Notes: generated by a model from the letters alone, not told the origin. DNA of 64,000 nt from Vibrio harveyi NBRC 15634 = ATCC 14126 = KCTC 12724 (GCF_001591145.1 NZ_BCUF01000002.1:158629-222628); one strand, 5' to 3'; counted from the first letter of the stretch, positions 45,060-54,734 are shown. Program-made: numbers and translations.

Positions 45060-46499
45060 ATGAATTATCCGGCAGTAGCAAAAGAGTTGTTAACTCTATT
45101 AGGTGGTAAAAGCAACATCACCGCACTTGCGCATTGTGCGACACGCTTACGCCTTGCCGTTGCAGATGAGCAAAAAATAGATGAACAAGCGATTGATAGC
45201 CTTGAAGGGGTAAAAGGGCAGTTCAAAGTTGCGGGTCAGTACCAAATCATTTTTGGATCAGGCATCGTAAACCAAGTTTATGCAGAAATGGCGAAGTTGA
45301 CGGGGATGAGTGAAATGTCCACCAACGACGTTGCGTCTGCTGGCGCAGAGAAACAAAACATCGTTCAGCGCGCGGTGAAAGGGCTGTCTGATATTTTCGT
45401 CCCAATCATTCCAGCAATCGTCGCTGGCGGTTTGTTGATGGGTATCTATAACCTTTTGACTGCTCAAGGCTTGTTTATTGATGGCAAATCTTTGATTGAT
45501 GCCAACCCAGGACTGACAGACTTGGCGAACATGATCAACACGTTTGCGAACGCTCCGTTTGTTTACCTGCCTATTCTGCTGGCATTTTCAGCTAGTAAGA
45601 AGTTTGGCGGTAACCCTTATTTAGGGGCGGCGTTAGGTATGTTGATGGTCCACCCAGAATTACTTAACGGGTGGGGCTTCGGGGGGGCTGCGGTATCTGG
45701 CAACATTCCGGTTTGGAATATTCTTGGCTTTGAAATTCAAAAAGTGGGCTACCAAGGTTCGGTGTTACCGGTTTTGGTATCGGCATTCATTCTTGCGAAG
45801 GTTGAGTTGGGTCTGCGCAAGGTTATTCCTTCTGTTTTAGATAACCTTTTAACGCCGCTACTTGCGATTTTCATCACGGGTTTATTGACGTTTACTGTCG
45901 TCGGTCCATTCACGCGAGATATCGGTTTCCTATTGGGTGATGGTCTGAACTGGCTATACAACACAGCTGGCTTTGTTGGTGGTGCGGTATTTGGTCTTAT
46001 CTATGCTCCGTTTGTTATTACCGGTATGCATCACAGCTTCATTGCGATTGAAACGCAACTTCTTGCGGATATTGCGACGACGGGCGGCACCTTTATCTTT
46101 CCTATTGCGGCAATGTCTAACGTTTCTCAAGGTGCTGCAGCGTTGGCAGTGGGCGTGATGAGCAAAGATAAGAAGATGAAAGGTATTGCGATTCCATCGG
46201 GTGTCACGGGTTTGCTGGGTATTACAGAACCAGCCATGTTTGGTGTTAACTTAAAACTACGTTACCCATTTATTGCGGCAGTTTGCGCTGCGGCGTTATC
46301 AAGTGCGTTCATCACAATGTTTAATGTGAAAGCTCAGGCATTAGGGGCAGCTGGTCTTCCAGGCATCATTTCCATCACGCCGGATAAGATTGGTTACTAC
46401 ATTGCGGGTATGGTGATCGCGTTCTTGACCGCATTTGTTCTCACCATTGTTCTTGGTATGCGTGACCGCGCTAAAGTCGGTAAAAAAGCAACGGCTTAA
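45060..46499 (+). CDS. scrA: ScrA, sucrose PTS enzyme IIBC
   Basis: A 479-residue phosphotransferase permease. The EIIB domain has its phosphorylated cysteine at Cys26 (ITALAHCATRLRLAV). The EIIC domain (about 105-470) has ten or so membrane helices and the substrate-region motifs GMHHSFIAIETQL and GLLGITEPAMFGVNL. There is no EIIA domain, so it should use the shared EIIA-Glc (Crr). It phosphorylates sucrose during import. GGGG precedes ATG 45060; an in-frame ATG at 45048 is the alternative. Confidence 0.95.
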   Translation: MNYPAVAKELLTLLGGKSNITALAHCATRLRLAVADEQKIDEQAIDSLEGVKGQFKVAGQYQIIFGSGIVNQVYAEMAKLTGMSEMSTNDVASAGAEKQNIVQRAVKGLSDIFVPIIPAIVAGGLLMGIYNLLTAQGLFIDGKSLIDANPGLTDLANMINTFANAPFVYLPILLAFSASKKFGGNPYLGAALGMLMVHPELLNGWGFGGAAVSGNIPVWNILGFEIQKVGYQGSVLPVLVSAFILAKVELGLRKVIPSVLDNLLTPLLAIFITGLLTFTVVGPFTRDIGFLLGDGLNWLYNTAGFVGGAVFGLIYAPFVITGMHHSFIAIETQLLADIATTGGTFIFPIAAMSNVSQGAAALAVGVMSKDKKMKGIAIPSGVTGLLGITEPAMFGVNLKLRYPFIAAVCAAALSSAFITMFNVKAQALGAAGLPGIISITPDKIGYYIAGMVIAFLTAFVLTIVLGMRDRAKVGKKATA

Positions 46500-46664
46500 T
46501 CTGAACTCCTTAAGGGTGGAGTCCCCCAAAATCCACTTCTTTTCCTAAATGTTTGGGGTGCTAGCCAAGCACTAATGGCTTGGCTAGCCTTTTTCAATTT
46601 TTACTTGGTAGTGAAGGTGTTCAACACGTTGGACTATCAGGGCTTTAATTTTAAGGTAAGCAAG

Positions 46665-47588
46665 ATGAATCAAGTGTGGGTAACTGGTGATGCTGTTGTC
46701 GATCTAATACCGGAATCTGAGACTTCTTTACTCAAATGTCCCGGTGGTGCACCAGCGAATGTCGCCGTAGCAATTGCTCGTCTATCTGGTAAGAGTGCGT
46801 TTTTTGGACGTGTGGGTGATGACCCATTTGGTCGCTTTATGAAATCAACGCTGGATCAAGAGGGCGTGTGCACGGAGTTTCTCGTTAAAGATCCTGAGCA
46901 AAGAACATCAACAGTGGTGGTGGATTTAGACGATCAAGGTGAGCGCAGCTTTACGTTTATGGTAAAACCGAGCGCTGATCAGTTTATGTCTGTTGAAGAT
47001 ATCCCAAACTTTAAGCAAGGTGACTGGCTGCATGTTTGCTCGATTTCACTGGCAAATGAGCCAAGTAGAAGCAGCACATTTGAGGCGATCAAAAGAGCAA
47101 AAGCCGCTGGTGGTTTCATTAGCTTTGACCCTAACTTGCGTGATGAAGTGTGGCAAGATCAATCAGAAATCCAAGCTGTCGTAATGAAGGCTGTAGCGAT
47201 GGCTGATGTGGTTAAGTTCTCTGAAGAAGAGCTTTTGTTCTTAACTGACTCAACATCGATAGCGCAAGGTTTACAACAAATAGCCGCTATGAATATTGCT
47301 TTGGTCTTGGTGACACAAGGTGCGAAAGGCGTTTGGCGCGTCTTTGAAAGTCAGAGTGAGCTGATCACCGGTCAAGTCGTTAGTCCGATTGATACCACAG
47401 GTGCGGGTGATGCTTTTGTCGGAGGGCTACTGGCATGTCTGTCTCAACATGAGGATTGGAAAAATCATCCTGTTGTTAGCTCTGCGATTCAATGGGCAAA
47501 TGGCTGTGGTGCATTAGCGACGACGCAAAAAGGCGCAATGACCGCGCTTCCAACCCAGACAGAATTGCTGCAATTTATTGGGCAATGA
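46665..47588 (+). CDS. scrK: ScrK, fructokinase
   Basis: A 307-residue PfkB/ribokinase-family sugar kinase. N-terminal signature GGAPANVAVAIARLSG and C-terminal signature DTTGAGDAFVGGLLA with catalytic Asp are visible. It phosphorylates the fructose released by ScrB. Starts at ATG 46665, after TAAGG, 165 bp after scrA; it overlaps no other gene and is followed closely by scrB. Confidence 0.94.
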   Translation: MNQVWVTGDAVVDLIPESETSLLKCPGGAPANVAVAIARLSGKSAFFGRVGDDPFGRFMKSTLDQEGVCTEFLVKDPEQRTSTVVVDLDDQGERSFTFMVKPSADQFMSVEDIPNFKQGDWLHVCSISLANEPSRSSTFEAIKRAKAAGGFISFDPNLRDEVWQDQSEIQAVVMKAVAMADVVKFSEEELLFLTDSTSIAQGLQQIAAMNIALVLVTQGAKGVWRVFESQSELITGQVVSPIDTTGAGDAFVGGLLACLSQHEDWKNHPVVSSAIQWANGCGALATTQKGAMTALPTQTELLQFIGQ

Positions 47589-47619
47589 TCTTCAGATCCA
47601 ATTTCAGTTGAGAAAAATT

Positions 47620-49074
47620 ATGAGCTTAGACAACCGTTGGACTGTAGAGCAAAGATATCGCCGACTTGAACAAATCCCTCAGTGTGATATCGAAGAAATG
47701 ACACTTTTACGTCAGCAAGATAAAGGCTTTCCTAGTTTTCATATCGCCCCTAGATTTGGGCTGTTAAATGACCCAAATGGGTTGTGCTATTTCAATGGTG
47801 AGCACCACATCTTTTACCAGTGGACGCCAGTGGGACCGGTTCATGGAATGAAGTATTGGTATCACCTTTCTACTAAAGACTTCATCCATTTTACTGATCA
47901 TGGCGTGGGTCTTCATCCTGACCAAGACTACGATTCACATGGTGTCTATTCGGGCGGCGCTTTGGTGGAAAACAACAAGGCTTTGCTGTTTTTTACTGGC
48001 AACAAGCGTGACCAAAACTGGAATCGAATCCCAACACAGTGTTTTGCCACCATGGATTCAGACGGCAACATTGAAAAGCACGGTGTGGTCATTGAGAACG
48101 AACATTACACGGAGCACTTTCGTGATCCAAAAGTTTGGAAGAAAGGCGACGACTATTTGATGGTGGTGGGTGCTCAAACCAAAACTGAACATGGTTCAAT
48201 GGCGCTCTATCAAAGCAAAGATTTGAAAACGTGGCAGCATAAAGGTTCTATCAAGACCAAGTTTTCTGACCTTGGGTACATGTGGGAGTGTCCTGATTTC
48301 TTTGAGATTAATGGTCAATCGGTGATGCTGTTTTCTCCACAGGGCGTGAGCAGTAGTAATCCTTATGATTTCAAAAACATCTATTCTGTCGCGTATATCG
48401 TGGGTGATCAGTTGAACCTAGAGTCGATGACTTTAGAAAACCACCAAGATATTTTACAGCCAGATTATGGGTTTGATTTCTACGCCCCACAAACCTATTT
48501 AGATGAGAATGGGCGTCGCATTCTTATTGCATGGATAGGGTTGCCAGAAATCGACACGCCATCGGTCACACACCAGTGGGCAGGAATGCTGTCTCTTCCT
48601 AGAGAACTAACGTTGAAAGATGGTTTTCTTGTTCAAACTCCGCTCCCTGAGCTGAAAAGTTTAAGAAAAGAAGAGGTGGTCTTTGCACAATCCCATACAC
48701 TGGAAAGCACCAGTTGTTTGATCCAATTAGACCTTGTGGGCGATGGCTTTGAACTTGAGCTGAGTAACCTCAAGGGTGACAACATCGTCTTTAGTGCGAC
48801 AGAGCACGAGTTTGTGCTGGAGCGTCATCACATGTCTCACTTGTACGCAGAAGAATTTGGTGGCATTCGAAAAGTACCAAGATTGGACGCTAAGCAGACG
48901 ATTGAGATGTATATCGACAATTCTGTCATCGAGATTTTCATTAATGGTGGCAAACACACGATGACCAGTCGTTTCTTTATTGATGACCTCAATACGGTAA
49001 CGTTGAGAGGGTTGGAGCAAGCAAGGCTTTTCCCTTTGAAATGTATTACAGGCTTGTTTGAATCGTCTATATAG
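47620..49074 (+). CDS. scrB: ScrB, sucrose-6-phosphate hydrolase
   Basis: A 484-residue GH32 enzyme. The catalytic triad region is complete: nucleophile Asp51 in LLNDPNG, Asp169 in FRDPKVW, and acid/base Glu223 in WECPDF. A C-terminal beta-sandwich follows. It splits sucrose-6-phosphate to glucose-6-phosphate and fructose in the cytoplasm; no signal peptide is present. ATG 47620 follows AGAAAAA, a moderate ribosome site, 31 bp after scrK. Confidence 0.96.
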   Translation: MSLDNRWTVEQRYRRLEQIPQCDIEEMTLLRQQDKGFPSFHIAPRFGLLNDPNGLCYFNGEHHIFYQWTPVGPVHGMKYWYHLSTKDFIHFTDHGVGLHPDQDYDSHGVYSGGALVENNKALLFFTGNKRDQNWNRIPTQCFATMDSDGNIEKHGVVIENEHYTEHFRDPKVWKKGDDYLMVVGAQTKTEHGSMALYQSKDLKTWQHKGSIKTKFSDLGYMWECPDFFEINGQSVMLFSPQGVSSSNPYDFKNIYSVAYIVGDQLNLESMTLENHQDILQPDYGFDFYAPQTYLDENGRRILIAWIGLPEIDTPSVTHQWAGMLSLPRELTLKDGFLVQTPLPELKSLRKEEVVFAQSHTLESTSCLIQLDLVGDGFELELSNLKGDNIVFSATEHEFVLERHHMSHLYAEEFGGIRKVPRLDAKQTIEMYIDNSVIEIFINGGKHTMTSRFFIDDLNTVTLRGLEQARLFPLKCITGLFESSI

Positions 49075-49088
49075 TTCGGCGCATCGAA

Positions 49089-49122
49089 CGGCGTTGTCCT
49101 CGGGTAAGAGATGACGCCGTTT
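49089..49122 (+). terminator. Terminator after scrB
   Basis: A stem ACGGCGT/ACGCCGT around a longer loop, followed by TTTTC. Confidence 0.6.
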
Positions 49123-49227
49123 TCAATCAGCTTTGTTTTTCGATATATACGATAGTTTGCAAATAGGCTCGATAAGGTGAGCAATTACCATTACCATATT
49201 GGCAAATTCATTAGCTCGTGATTATTT

Positions 49228-49563
49228 ATGTCTTTACCTCCTTGCCCAAATTGTAACTCAGAATACGTTTATCCAGATCAAGACCACTTAGTTTGCCCTG
49301 AATGCGCACACGAGTGGAACCCGACTCAGGCAGCAGAAGAAGACGCCGTAAACGTGAAAGATGCCAACGGCACTTTGCTGCAGGAAGGTGATAAGGTCAC
49401 GTTAGCCAAAGATCTAAAAGTAAAAGGCAGCTCATTGGTGCTGAAGATCGGCACCAAAGCTGTGATTCGTCGTATTAAAGACGGCAAAGATCATCAACTA
49501 GATTGTAAAGTCGATGGCGCTGGCGAGATGATGGTGACGGCGCAGTTTGTGAAGAAGGCGTAA
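49228..49563 (+). CDS. yjdM: YjdM/PhnA-family zinc-ribbon protein
   Basis: A 111-residue protein with an N-terminal zinc ribbon ([10 protein letters not shown] and CPECAHEW, four cysteines) and a C-terminal SH3-like domain containing [19 protein letters not shown]. It matches the PhnA/YjdM family, whose role is not settled and which is not a true phosphonoacetate hydrolase despite old names. Confidence 0.93.
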   Translation: MSLPPCPNCNSEYVYPDQDHLVCPECAHEWNPTQAAEEDAVNVKDANGTLLQEGDKVTLAKDLKVKGSSLVLKIGTKAVIRRIKDGKDHQLDCKVDGAGEMMVTAQFVKKA

Positions 49564-49596
49564 TACCTGCACTTAGATATCGCTTTCAGAAGCAAC

Positions 49597-49628
49597 AAAA
49601 ACAGCTCATTAGGAGCTGTTTTTTTGTT
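49597..49628. terminator. Bidirectional terminator between yjdM and the haemin-binding gene
   Basis: A stem AAAACAGCTC/GAGCTGTTTT with an ATTAG loop followed by T run, between convergent genes. Confidence 0.85.
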
Positions 49629-49644
49629 TTTAAGCAAAGCTTGA

Positions 49645-50481
49645 TTATTGAGGGCAAAACGTTTGATTGAGCTCTTTTGCTACCTCGATACTTGCTAGCC
49701 CAAATCCACCCAATAAGGCGCCACTTGGTACGACAAGGATATTTTTGTTGATGCCGGCTGGCGTTGATTTTAGAGCCGGCAACTTGTCCAGAATCTTATC
49801 CGCACTCTGATACATATCCCACGCTCTTTGACTCACTAAAATGTAGTCGGGTTGCATCTCTAACATCGCTTCCATACTGGTTGAGCGATAGCCTTTAAAG
49901 TGTGCTTGTGCAGGATTAATCGCCCCTGCGAGAGTAATGATGGTGTCGATTGCCGTATCAGCGCCACCGACGCGTGTTGCTCCAGAGCGGTCAAGCATAA
50001 AGAAAATAGCTTTTGGCTTGGTTTGGCATTGTTTGTGTTCTAGTTTCTCAATTTCTGATGTCACGCTTTGTTTTAGCTGCTTGGCTTCAGTAGGATGCCC
50101 CATGACTGCTGCCAGAGTGTCTATTCGAGACAACAGCTGAGGGACATGTTGCCCTGAAGGGATTGTTACCACTTCGACACCACTTTTCGCAATTTGTTTG
50201 ATGGCAGTTTGTGGTCCCATTTCATCAGTGCCGATCAAGTGGGTAGGGCGCAGTGCCATTACTCCTTCAGCAGAGAGACGAACATGTAAGCCTAACTGTG
50301 CGATGTCTTCATTGCCTTCAATCAAATGTCTACTGGTAAAATCTGCACCGACTAGCTTGTCTTGCGCGCCTAATGCATAAATGATTTCTGTCACCCCAAA
50401 GCCTGAGCTGATCATGCGATCTTCAGCATGCAAGGGCATCGTGACCAAAGAAGCGAGTGCCAAACATAAGAGTTTTTTCAT
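49645..50481 (-). CDS. HmuT/HutB-like haemin-binding periplasmic protein
   Basis: A 278-residue periplasmic substrate-binding protein of the class III (TroA/BtuF-like) type. Signal peptide KKLLCLALASLVTMPLHA. Conserved parts are GFGVTEIIYALGAQDKLVGAD, ALRPTHLIGTDEMGP and QPDYILVSQRAWDMY. It delivers haemin to an ABC permease that is not in this window. The start at 50481 removes 17 implausible residues. It is followed by the TonB-dependent receptor in the same orientation, 93 bp upstream. Confidence 0.88.
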   Translation of the reverse strand: MKKLLCLALASLVTMPLHAEDRMISSGFGVTEIIYALGAQDKLVGADFTSRHLIEGNEDIAQLGLHVRLSAEGVMALRPTHLIGTDEMGPQTAIKQIAKSGVEVVTIPSGQHVPQLLSRIDTLAAVMGHPTEAKQLKQSVTSEIEKLEHKQCQTKPKAIFFMLDRSGATRVGGADTAIDTIITLAGAINPAQAHFKGYRSTSMEAMLEMQPDYILVSQRAWDMYQSADKILDKLPALKSTPAGINKNILVVPSGALLGGFGLASIEVAKELNQTFCPQ

Positions 50482-50574
50482 GTATTTCACCTTACATACC
50501 ATGAACAAATACGGGTATGTTTGATAAATCAAAGCCCTTCCGTAGAAGAAGGGGCTAAATAGTATAAATGTGCT

Positions 50575-52830
50575 TTAGAAAACGTATTTCGCGTTCACGC
50601 CGAAGTTGATACCTGGCGAAGTTAACGAGTCTGAATTTGCAACGGACGTTGGTGTTAACCCTTTCACACGGCTGTAGCTCCAGTATTTCTTATCAAATAC
50701 GTTAAATACACCACCTCGAATGGTTAGGTTCTTGATTGGTTGCGCATAGGCGGTAACATCAACGATGCCGTAGCCTGGTGCTGACAAGTTATCTTTATTG
50801 CCCCAATCGCTGCCATCTTTGCTAGCAACAGCCGTTAAGGTGGTTTCCCAGCCGTACAGTGCATTGGCTTGGTCGAAGCCAAGACCCAATACCCCGCTCA
50901 GTGGTGCGACACTGTCTATGGCTTTTCCTGAGTCTTTATCCTCACCTTCAGACCATGCACCACTGACACGTAAGTAAGTGCCATTTGGTACAGGCATTAA
51001 CGCTCCGAGCTGCAGGGCACTTGAGAATTCCACACCGTAGATTTTCGCGTTGTCGATGTTCTCGTTTTTGCTGTACATGTATCGAGTACCTTGGTGCACT
51101 TCAGTCCAAGATGTTGAGTTAATGAAGTCACTGTAATCGTTGTAGTACGCTGCTAATTCCCAGTTCAACGCTTGATAGTTCTGGCGAACACCCAGTTCAA
51201 TAGAATCACTGGATTCGGGCTTCAAATCAGGGTTTGCAAGCACTACAACATGCATTCCAGGGACGGGATTACGCTCAAAGCTGTAGTAAAGCTCTTCTGG
51301 TGTTGGTGCTTTAAAACCACGCGCGTATTTAGCGAAGGCGCTGGTGGTATCGGTAAAGTGGAACACGCCCCCTAATTGTCCTGTGATTGCATCTGTATCG
51401 AGATCTTTGTATTCACCTAGGTTGCCGTTGATATTGCGATGATCTTTGGTTGGTCGGTATTGGAACATGTCGTAGCGAAGACCAGTGGTTACAATCAAGC
51501 GGTCATTCATAAGATACATCTGATCTTGCGCGAAAAGCCCAGCTTTGCGTACGTCAGTTTTTGGTGGCATTTCAACAACGCCACTGGTGTCTTTCCCTTT
51601 ATTATCCGTGTCACGAGTTTCGAGCTTGAACTCGCTGTCGATTAAGGTTGCTCCGTAAATAAAGTCGTGATTTGTGTTTCCTAGCACGAACGATTTATCG
51701 AGCTGTACATCCAGCTGGAGCGATGTATCCTTCGCGTTACGTTGTCTGGTTCGATCGGTGCTGGTAAAAGGTGGGAAAGCGCTTGTCAGTGTGTCTTTTG
51801 TGGTGTTTTTCGCTTCCGAAATCTGCCAGTTTGCTTGCCAAGTTAGGCGATCAAAAGCGGAGTATTGAGCATTCCAAGTGTGCTCAATGCCAACGCGGCC
51901 TCTGCGCTGAGTGTCCTCGAAATGATAGCTAGAATATTTATTGAAGCCACTAGAGCTGCCTTCTAGAGAACGACTTTTCCCATCCGAGTCTTGTTCGAAG
52001 TACTGCCCAGTAAACACGAAATGATGCTTTTCACTGGCTTGAAGTTCTAACTTAGACAAAATGTTGTTTGATGTGTAGTTCATCGGATCGGCTTTACCGC
52101 GACCTTCGCCAGTGATATCAGCCCCATCGCCATGCGTTTCCAGTTCGTCACCATCGCGGTGAGTAAAGATAATCATCCCTTTAAGGTCTTCATTAAACTG
52201 GCGAGCCGCGTTTACGGTTGCTTTGTAACTGCCGTTGCGAGATTGATACCCTGCGTCGACACTCGCATGACCTTCTTCGCCTTGGAGGAGATCATCCGCG
52301 GATTTTGTTCTCATCAAAACGCTGCCGCCGAGTGCACCACTGCCGTACAAACTTGAAGACGAACCTTTGTTAACTTCAATGGCGGTGAGCGTATCAACTT
52401 CGACTTGCCCTTGACCTTTGCCAAGAACATTCATAACAGTTCCGCTGACTCCTGAACCGTAAGCGACGGGTTGTTCTACGCCATCGACTAGAACTTTAAC
52501 CCGGCTTCCGTCCATTCCTCGGACATTGAAATCTGACGCCCCAAAACGTGAGTTGCCATTCATGCTGACGCCCGGTATGTAACGCAGGCTTTCTTCGATA
52601 TTGTTTGCCATCTGCTTTTCAATATCTTCTGAGCTGACAACCGCCACACTACCTGCGACGTCAGAAATAGACTGTTCCATACGAGACGCAACGACGACAA
52701 CGGTTTCCATTTTTTGTGTGTTTGCCGTGGGCTTTTGTTGTTCGGCATCACTAGATGCATAGGTGAGAGGGGCAATAAGCGTTGGCAGCAATAATGTAAA
52801 AGGTGCCACCCTTGGCTTTAAAAGAGACAT
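50575..52830 (-). CDS. TonB-dependent haem receptor
   Basis: A 751-residue outer-membrane receptor. A signal peptide is followed by a TonB box (METVVVVASR) and plug domain (NIEESLRYIPGVSMNG, ALGGSVLMRTKSADDL). A 22-strand barrel ends in an aromatic residue (NAKYVF). The haem-receptor pair FKAP ... NPDL is present (FKAPTPEELYYSFERNP, then ANPDLKPES) with a histidine between, matching the HemR/HutA FRAP-His-NPNL layout. A Fur box lies about 60 bp upstream. With the haemin-binding gene it forms a haem-uptake unit. Confidence 0.92.
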   Translation of the reverse strand: MSLLKPRVAPFTLLLPTLIAPLTYASSDAEQQKPTANTQKMETVVVVASRMEQSISDVAGSVAVVSSEDIEKQMANNIEESLRYIPGVSMNGNSRFGASDFNVRGMDGSRVKVLVDGVEQPVAYGSGVSGTVMNVLGKGQGQVEVDTLTAIEVNKGSSSSLYGSGALGGSVLMRTKSADDLLQGEEGHASVDAGYQSRNGSYKATVNAARQFNEDLKGMIIFTHRDGDELETHGDGADITGEGRGKADPMNYTSNNILSKLELQASEKHHFVFTGQYFEQDSDGKSRSLEGSSSGFNKYSSYHFEDTQRRGRVGIEHTWNAQYSAFDRLTWQANWQISEAKNTTKDTLTSAFPPFTSTDRTRQRNAKDTSLQLDVQLDKSFVLGNTNHDFIYGATLIDSEFKLETRDTDNKGKDTSGVVEMPPKTDVRKAGLFAQDQMYLMNDRLIVTTGLRYDMFQYRPTKDHRNINGNLGEYKDLDTDAITGQLGGVFHFTDTTSAFAKYARGFKAPTPEELYYSFERNPVPGMHVVVLANPDLKPESSDSIELGVRQNYQALNWELAAYYNDYSDFINSTSWTEVHQGTRYMYSKNENIDNAKIYGVEFSSALQLGALMPVPNGTYLRVSGAWSEGEDKDSGKAIDSVAPLSGVLGLGFDQANALYGWETTLTAVASKDGSDWGNKDNLSAPGYGIVDVTAYAQPIKNLTIRGGVFNVFDKKYWSYSRVKGLTPTSVANSDSLTSPGINFGVNAKYVF

Positions 52831-52888
52831 ACTGCATTTCCTTAGAAAAATCGCACTAAAAATAAAAGCTCTTAGCGCTTCAAGTGGG

Positions 52889-52908
52889 AATGGTTATCAT
52901 TATTATCG
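52889..52908. promoter_or_regulatory. Fur box upstream of the haem receptor
   Basis: AATGGTTATCATTATTATC agrees with the Fur consensus GATAATGATTATCATTATC (reverse reading included) at most positions, 60-80 bp before the receptor start. Confidence 0.7.
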
Positions 52909-53031
52909 CAGTATGATGAACAAGATTTGCTCACCCAGATTTGATCTTTATCAATTAATAATGCATCTCATTTGCATCTTTTGGGTGGTGGTGGAATGTT
53001 CAAGTCGGCAAACACCGCTGATGGCTGCCTC

Positions 53032-53712
53032 TCAATCTCGTTGGAATATTTCTGGTGCTAACTCCACCGCTTCGCACATGGCAGGAATATCTAGCAACGT
53101 GATATGGCTTTCGCACTCAGTAATAAAACCCTCGTTTTTCAGTTTTTTGAACGTCCTAGAAAGCGTTTCTGGCGTCATCCCTAGCTGTGTTGCGAGCAGC
53201 TTTTTTGTCACGGGTAATGTGATTTTCCCTTCGCTTCTCGATTGAGCACAATAGAAGTCAGCCAGCTTCATCACCAGTCTTTGGTTCGCGTTTACTTGCG
53301 TCAAAATGTTCACGGTATCCATCAGCTGGTGGATGCGATTGGTCATGTAGTTCATGACTTTTAATGAAGTCTGCGGAGACTGAGTAAACACCGTTAACAC
53401 ATCTTGGTAGTAGAACACTGATAACTCCGTGTCCTGATCGACACGGGCACTCATCGGATAGGTTCTTGGGGACATAAACATCGCCATTTCCGCAATCATT
53501 TCTCCCGCCATAAACACTCTAAACAGCTTTTCGTCGCCGTTTGGCATCAAACGAAACAGCGAGACTTTTCCTTTCTCTACCAAATACATATTTTCCGCAG
53601 GCTCCCCACGTTCAAACAGTTGATGCCCTGCATCGCAATGCAAAGGCGAGCGTTTTGAGAAGAGTTGCGTTTTTTCTTCTTCGTTCAGGAGCGAAACAAT
53701 AGAGCCGGGCAC
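53032..53712 (-). CDS. Crp/Fnr-family regulator (DNR-like)
   Basis: A 226-residue regulator with an N-terminal cyclic-nucleotide-binding-like beta roll (LVEKGKVSLFRLMPNGDEKLF), a long dimer helix, and a C-terminal helix-turn-helix (LLATQLGMTPETLSRTFKKL). It has no N-terminal Fe-S cysteine cluster, so it is not FNR itself; DNR or similar regulators fit better. I place the start at GTG 53712 because AAGGA lies 8 bases before it; an upstream TTG at 53748 is in frame but would put an FNR-like box inside the gene. It is convergent with the haem receptor and divergent from the next operon. Confidence 0.88.
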   Translation of the reverse strand: MPGSIVSLLNEEEKTQLFSKRSPLHCDAGHQLFERGEPAENMYLVEKGKVSLFRLMPNGDEKLFRVFMAGEMIAEMAMFMSPRTYPMSARVDQDTELSVFYYQDVLTVFTQSPQTSLKVMNYMTNRIHQLMDTVNILTQVNANQRLVMKLADFYCAQSRSEGKITLPVTKKLLATQLGMTPETLSRTFKKLKNEGFITECESHITLLDIPAMCEAVELAPEIFQRD

Positions 53713-53727
53713 GCTGTTTTCCTTAGC

Positions 53728-53741
53728 TTGATAATTATCAA
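53728..53741. promoter_or_regulatory. FNR/DNR-type palindrome
   Basis: TTGATAATTATCAA fits the FNR/DNR consensus TTGATnnnnATCAA perfectly. It lies 16 bp before the GTG start of the regulator, so it may mediate autocontrol and control of the divergent operon. Confidence 0.7.
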
Positions 53742-53772
53742 GCAGCAAATTCGGACTTGGGGGATAAGATAC

Positions 53773-53794
53773 AAATAATAATCATTATTGATTT
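53773..53794. promoter_or_regulatory. Fur-like box in the divergent region
   Basis: AATAATAATCATTATTGAT is a near-palindrome like the Fur box, about 40-60 bp before the 27-residue-peptide gene. Suggests iron control in addition to the FNR-type site. Confidence 0.6.
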
Positions 53795-53832
53795 ATGTGC
53801 CAACTTATCCAACCTGAGAAAGGAGAACAGTT

Positions 53833-53916
53833 ATGGACGGTATTAGCCACGTATTTCGATGGGTTGCCCTGTGCGGTCTGGTCGTTCTTTTTGTTCCCGT
53901 CGCCATCTTTGCTTAG
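53833..53916 (+). CDS. 27-residue single-helix membrane peptide
   Basis: A complete short frame from ATG 53833 to TAG 53916. It reads MDGISHVFRWVALCGLVVLF and ends in VPVAIFA. One hydrophobic helix fills almost the entire peptide after a short polar start. AGGAG lies at ideal distance before it, and its own stop codon is embedded in the ribosome site of the next gene (TAGGAGT). It therefore looks like the translated first gene of an operon with the methyltransferase and cupin. No known family recognised. Confidence 0.7.
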   Translation: MDGISHVFRWVALCGLVVLFVPVAIFA

Positions 53917-53924
53917 GAGTCATT

Positions 53925-54731
53925 ATGTCTAAACGATTAGCGATGCCCAATGAAGGGCGAGAAGTGACAAAAACACCGGGACACTGGGTACTCGCTCAAC
54001 TGGGTAAGAAAGTGCTGCGTCCTGGTGGCAAAGAGCTAACACAAAAAATGCTGCAAGGGTTGGCAATTACCCGTGATGACCGTGTTGTCGAATTCGCGCC
54101 TGGTATGGGTTATACGGCACGTTTGTGCTTGGAAAAATCCCCTGCAAGCTACACCGCTATCGAACAAAATGAGCAGGCAGCCGAGATTGTTCGCTCTTAC
54201 TTACAGGGTGCAAACCAACGTTGTCATGTCGGGAATGCACAAGAGACAGGGTTAGAGCCAGAATGCGCTTCTGTGGTTTATGGCGAAGCAATGCTGACGA
54301 TGCAATCCGATGCGCGTAAAAATGAAATTATTGCTGAGGCTGCTCGAATCCTCGCGACTCATGGGCGTTACGGTATCCATGAATTGTGCATTACGCCAGA
54401 TACTATCGATGAAGATAAAAAGCGCGCGATTCAAAGAGAAGTTTCCGAGACCATTCAACACCCCGCCAAACCCATCACACCCGCAAAGTGGAAAGCTCTG
54501 ATGGAAGAGAATGGTTTTGTCGTTGAATTTGAAGCCGTTGCTCCAATGCATTTACTCGAACCAAAACGCGTTATCGCCGATGAAGGCTTGAGTGGGTTCT
54601 TAAAAATCGTGAAAAACGTACTGACTAAACCGCAAGCGAGAAAGCGTGTGTTAGGCATGCGTAAGATTTTCCGCAAACACGAAAAGAACCTATCTGCGAT
54701 AACGCTTGTCGCAAGAAAGAAGGAAAGCTAA
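53925..54731 (+). CDS. Class I SAM-dependent methyltransferase
   Basis: A 268-residue methyltransferase. Motif I VVEFAPGMGYTARL (around 60), an acidic residue ending the second strand (AIEQNEQAAE), and motif IV-like VVYGEAMLTMQ are visible. The N-terminus (TPGHWVLAQLGKKVLRPGGK) is characteristic of a group found with small cupins. Its substrate is unknown. ATG 53925 follows TAGGAGT; the gene runs into the cupin gene with 3 bp between. Confidence 0.9.
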   Translation: MSKRLAMPNEGREVTKTPGHWVLAQLGKKVLRPGGKELTQKMLQGLAITRDDRVVEFAPGMGYTARLCLEKSPASYTAIEQNEQAAEIVRSYLQGANQRCHVGNAQETGLEPECASVVYGEAMLTMQSDARKNEIIAEAARILATHGRYGIHELCITPDTIDEDKKRAIQREVSETIQHPAKPITPAKWKALMEENGFVVEFEAVAPMHLLEPKRVIADEGLSGFLKIVKNVLTKPQARKRVLGMRKIFRKHEKNLSAITLVARKKES

Positions 54732-54734
54732 ATC

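Noticed and set aside
49228..49563. Phosphonoacetate hydrolase function for the YjdM/PhnA protein
   Set aside because: The family carries this name for historical reasons; the zinc-ribbon protein lacks hydrolase motifs.
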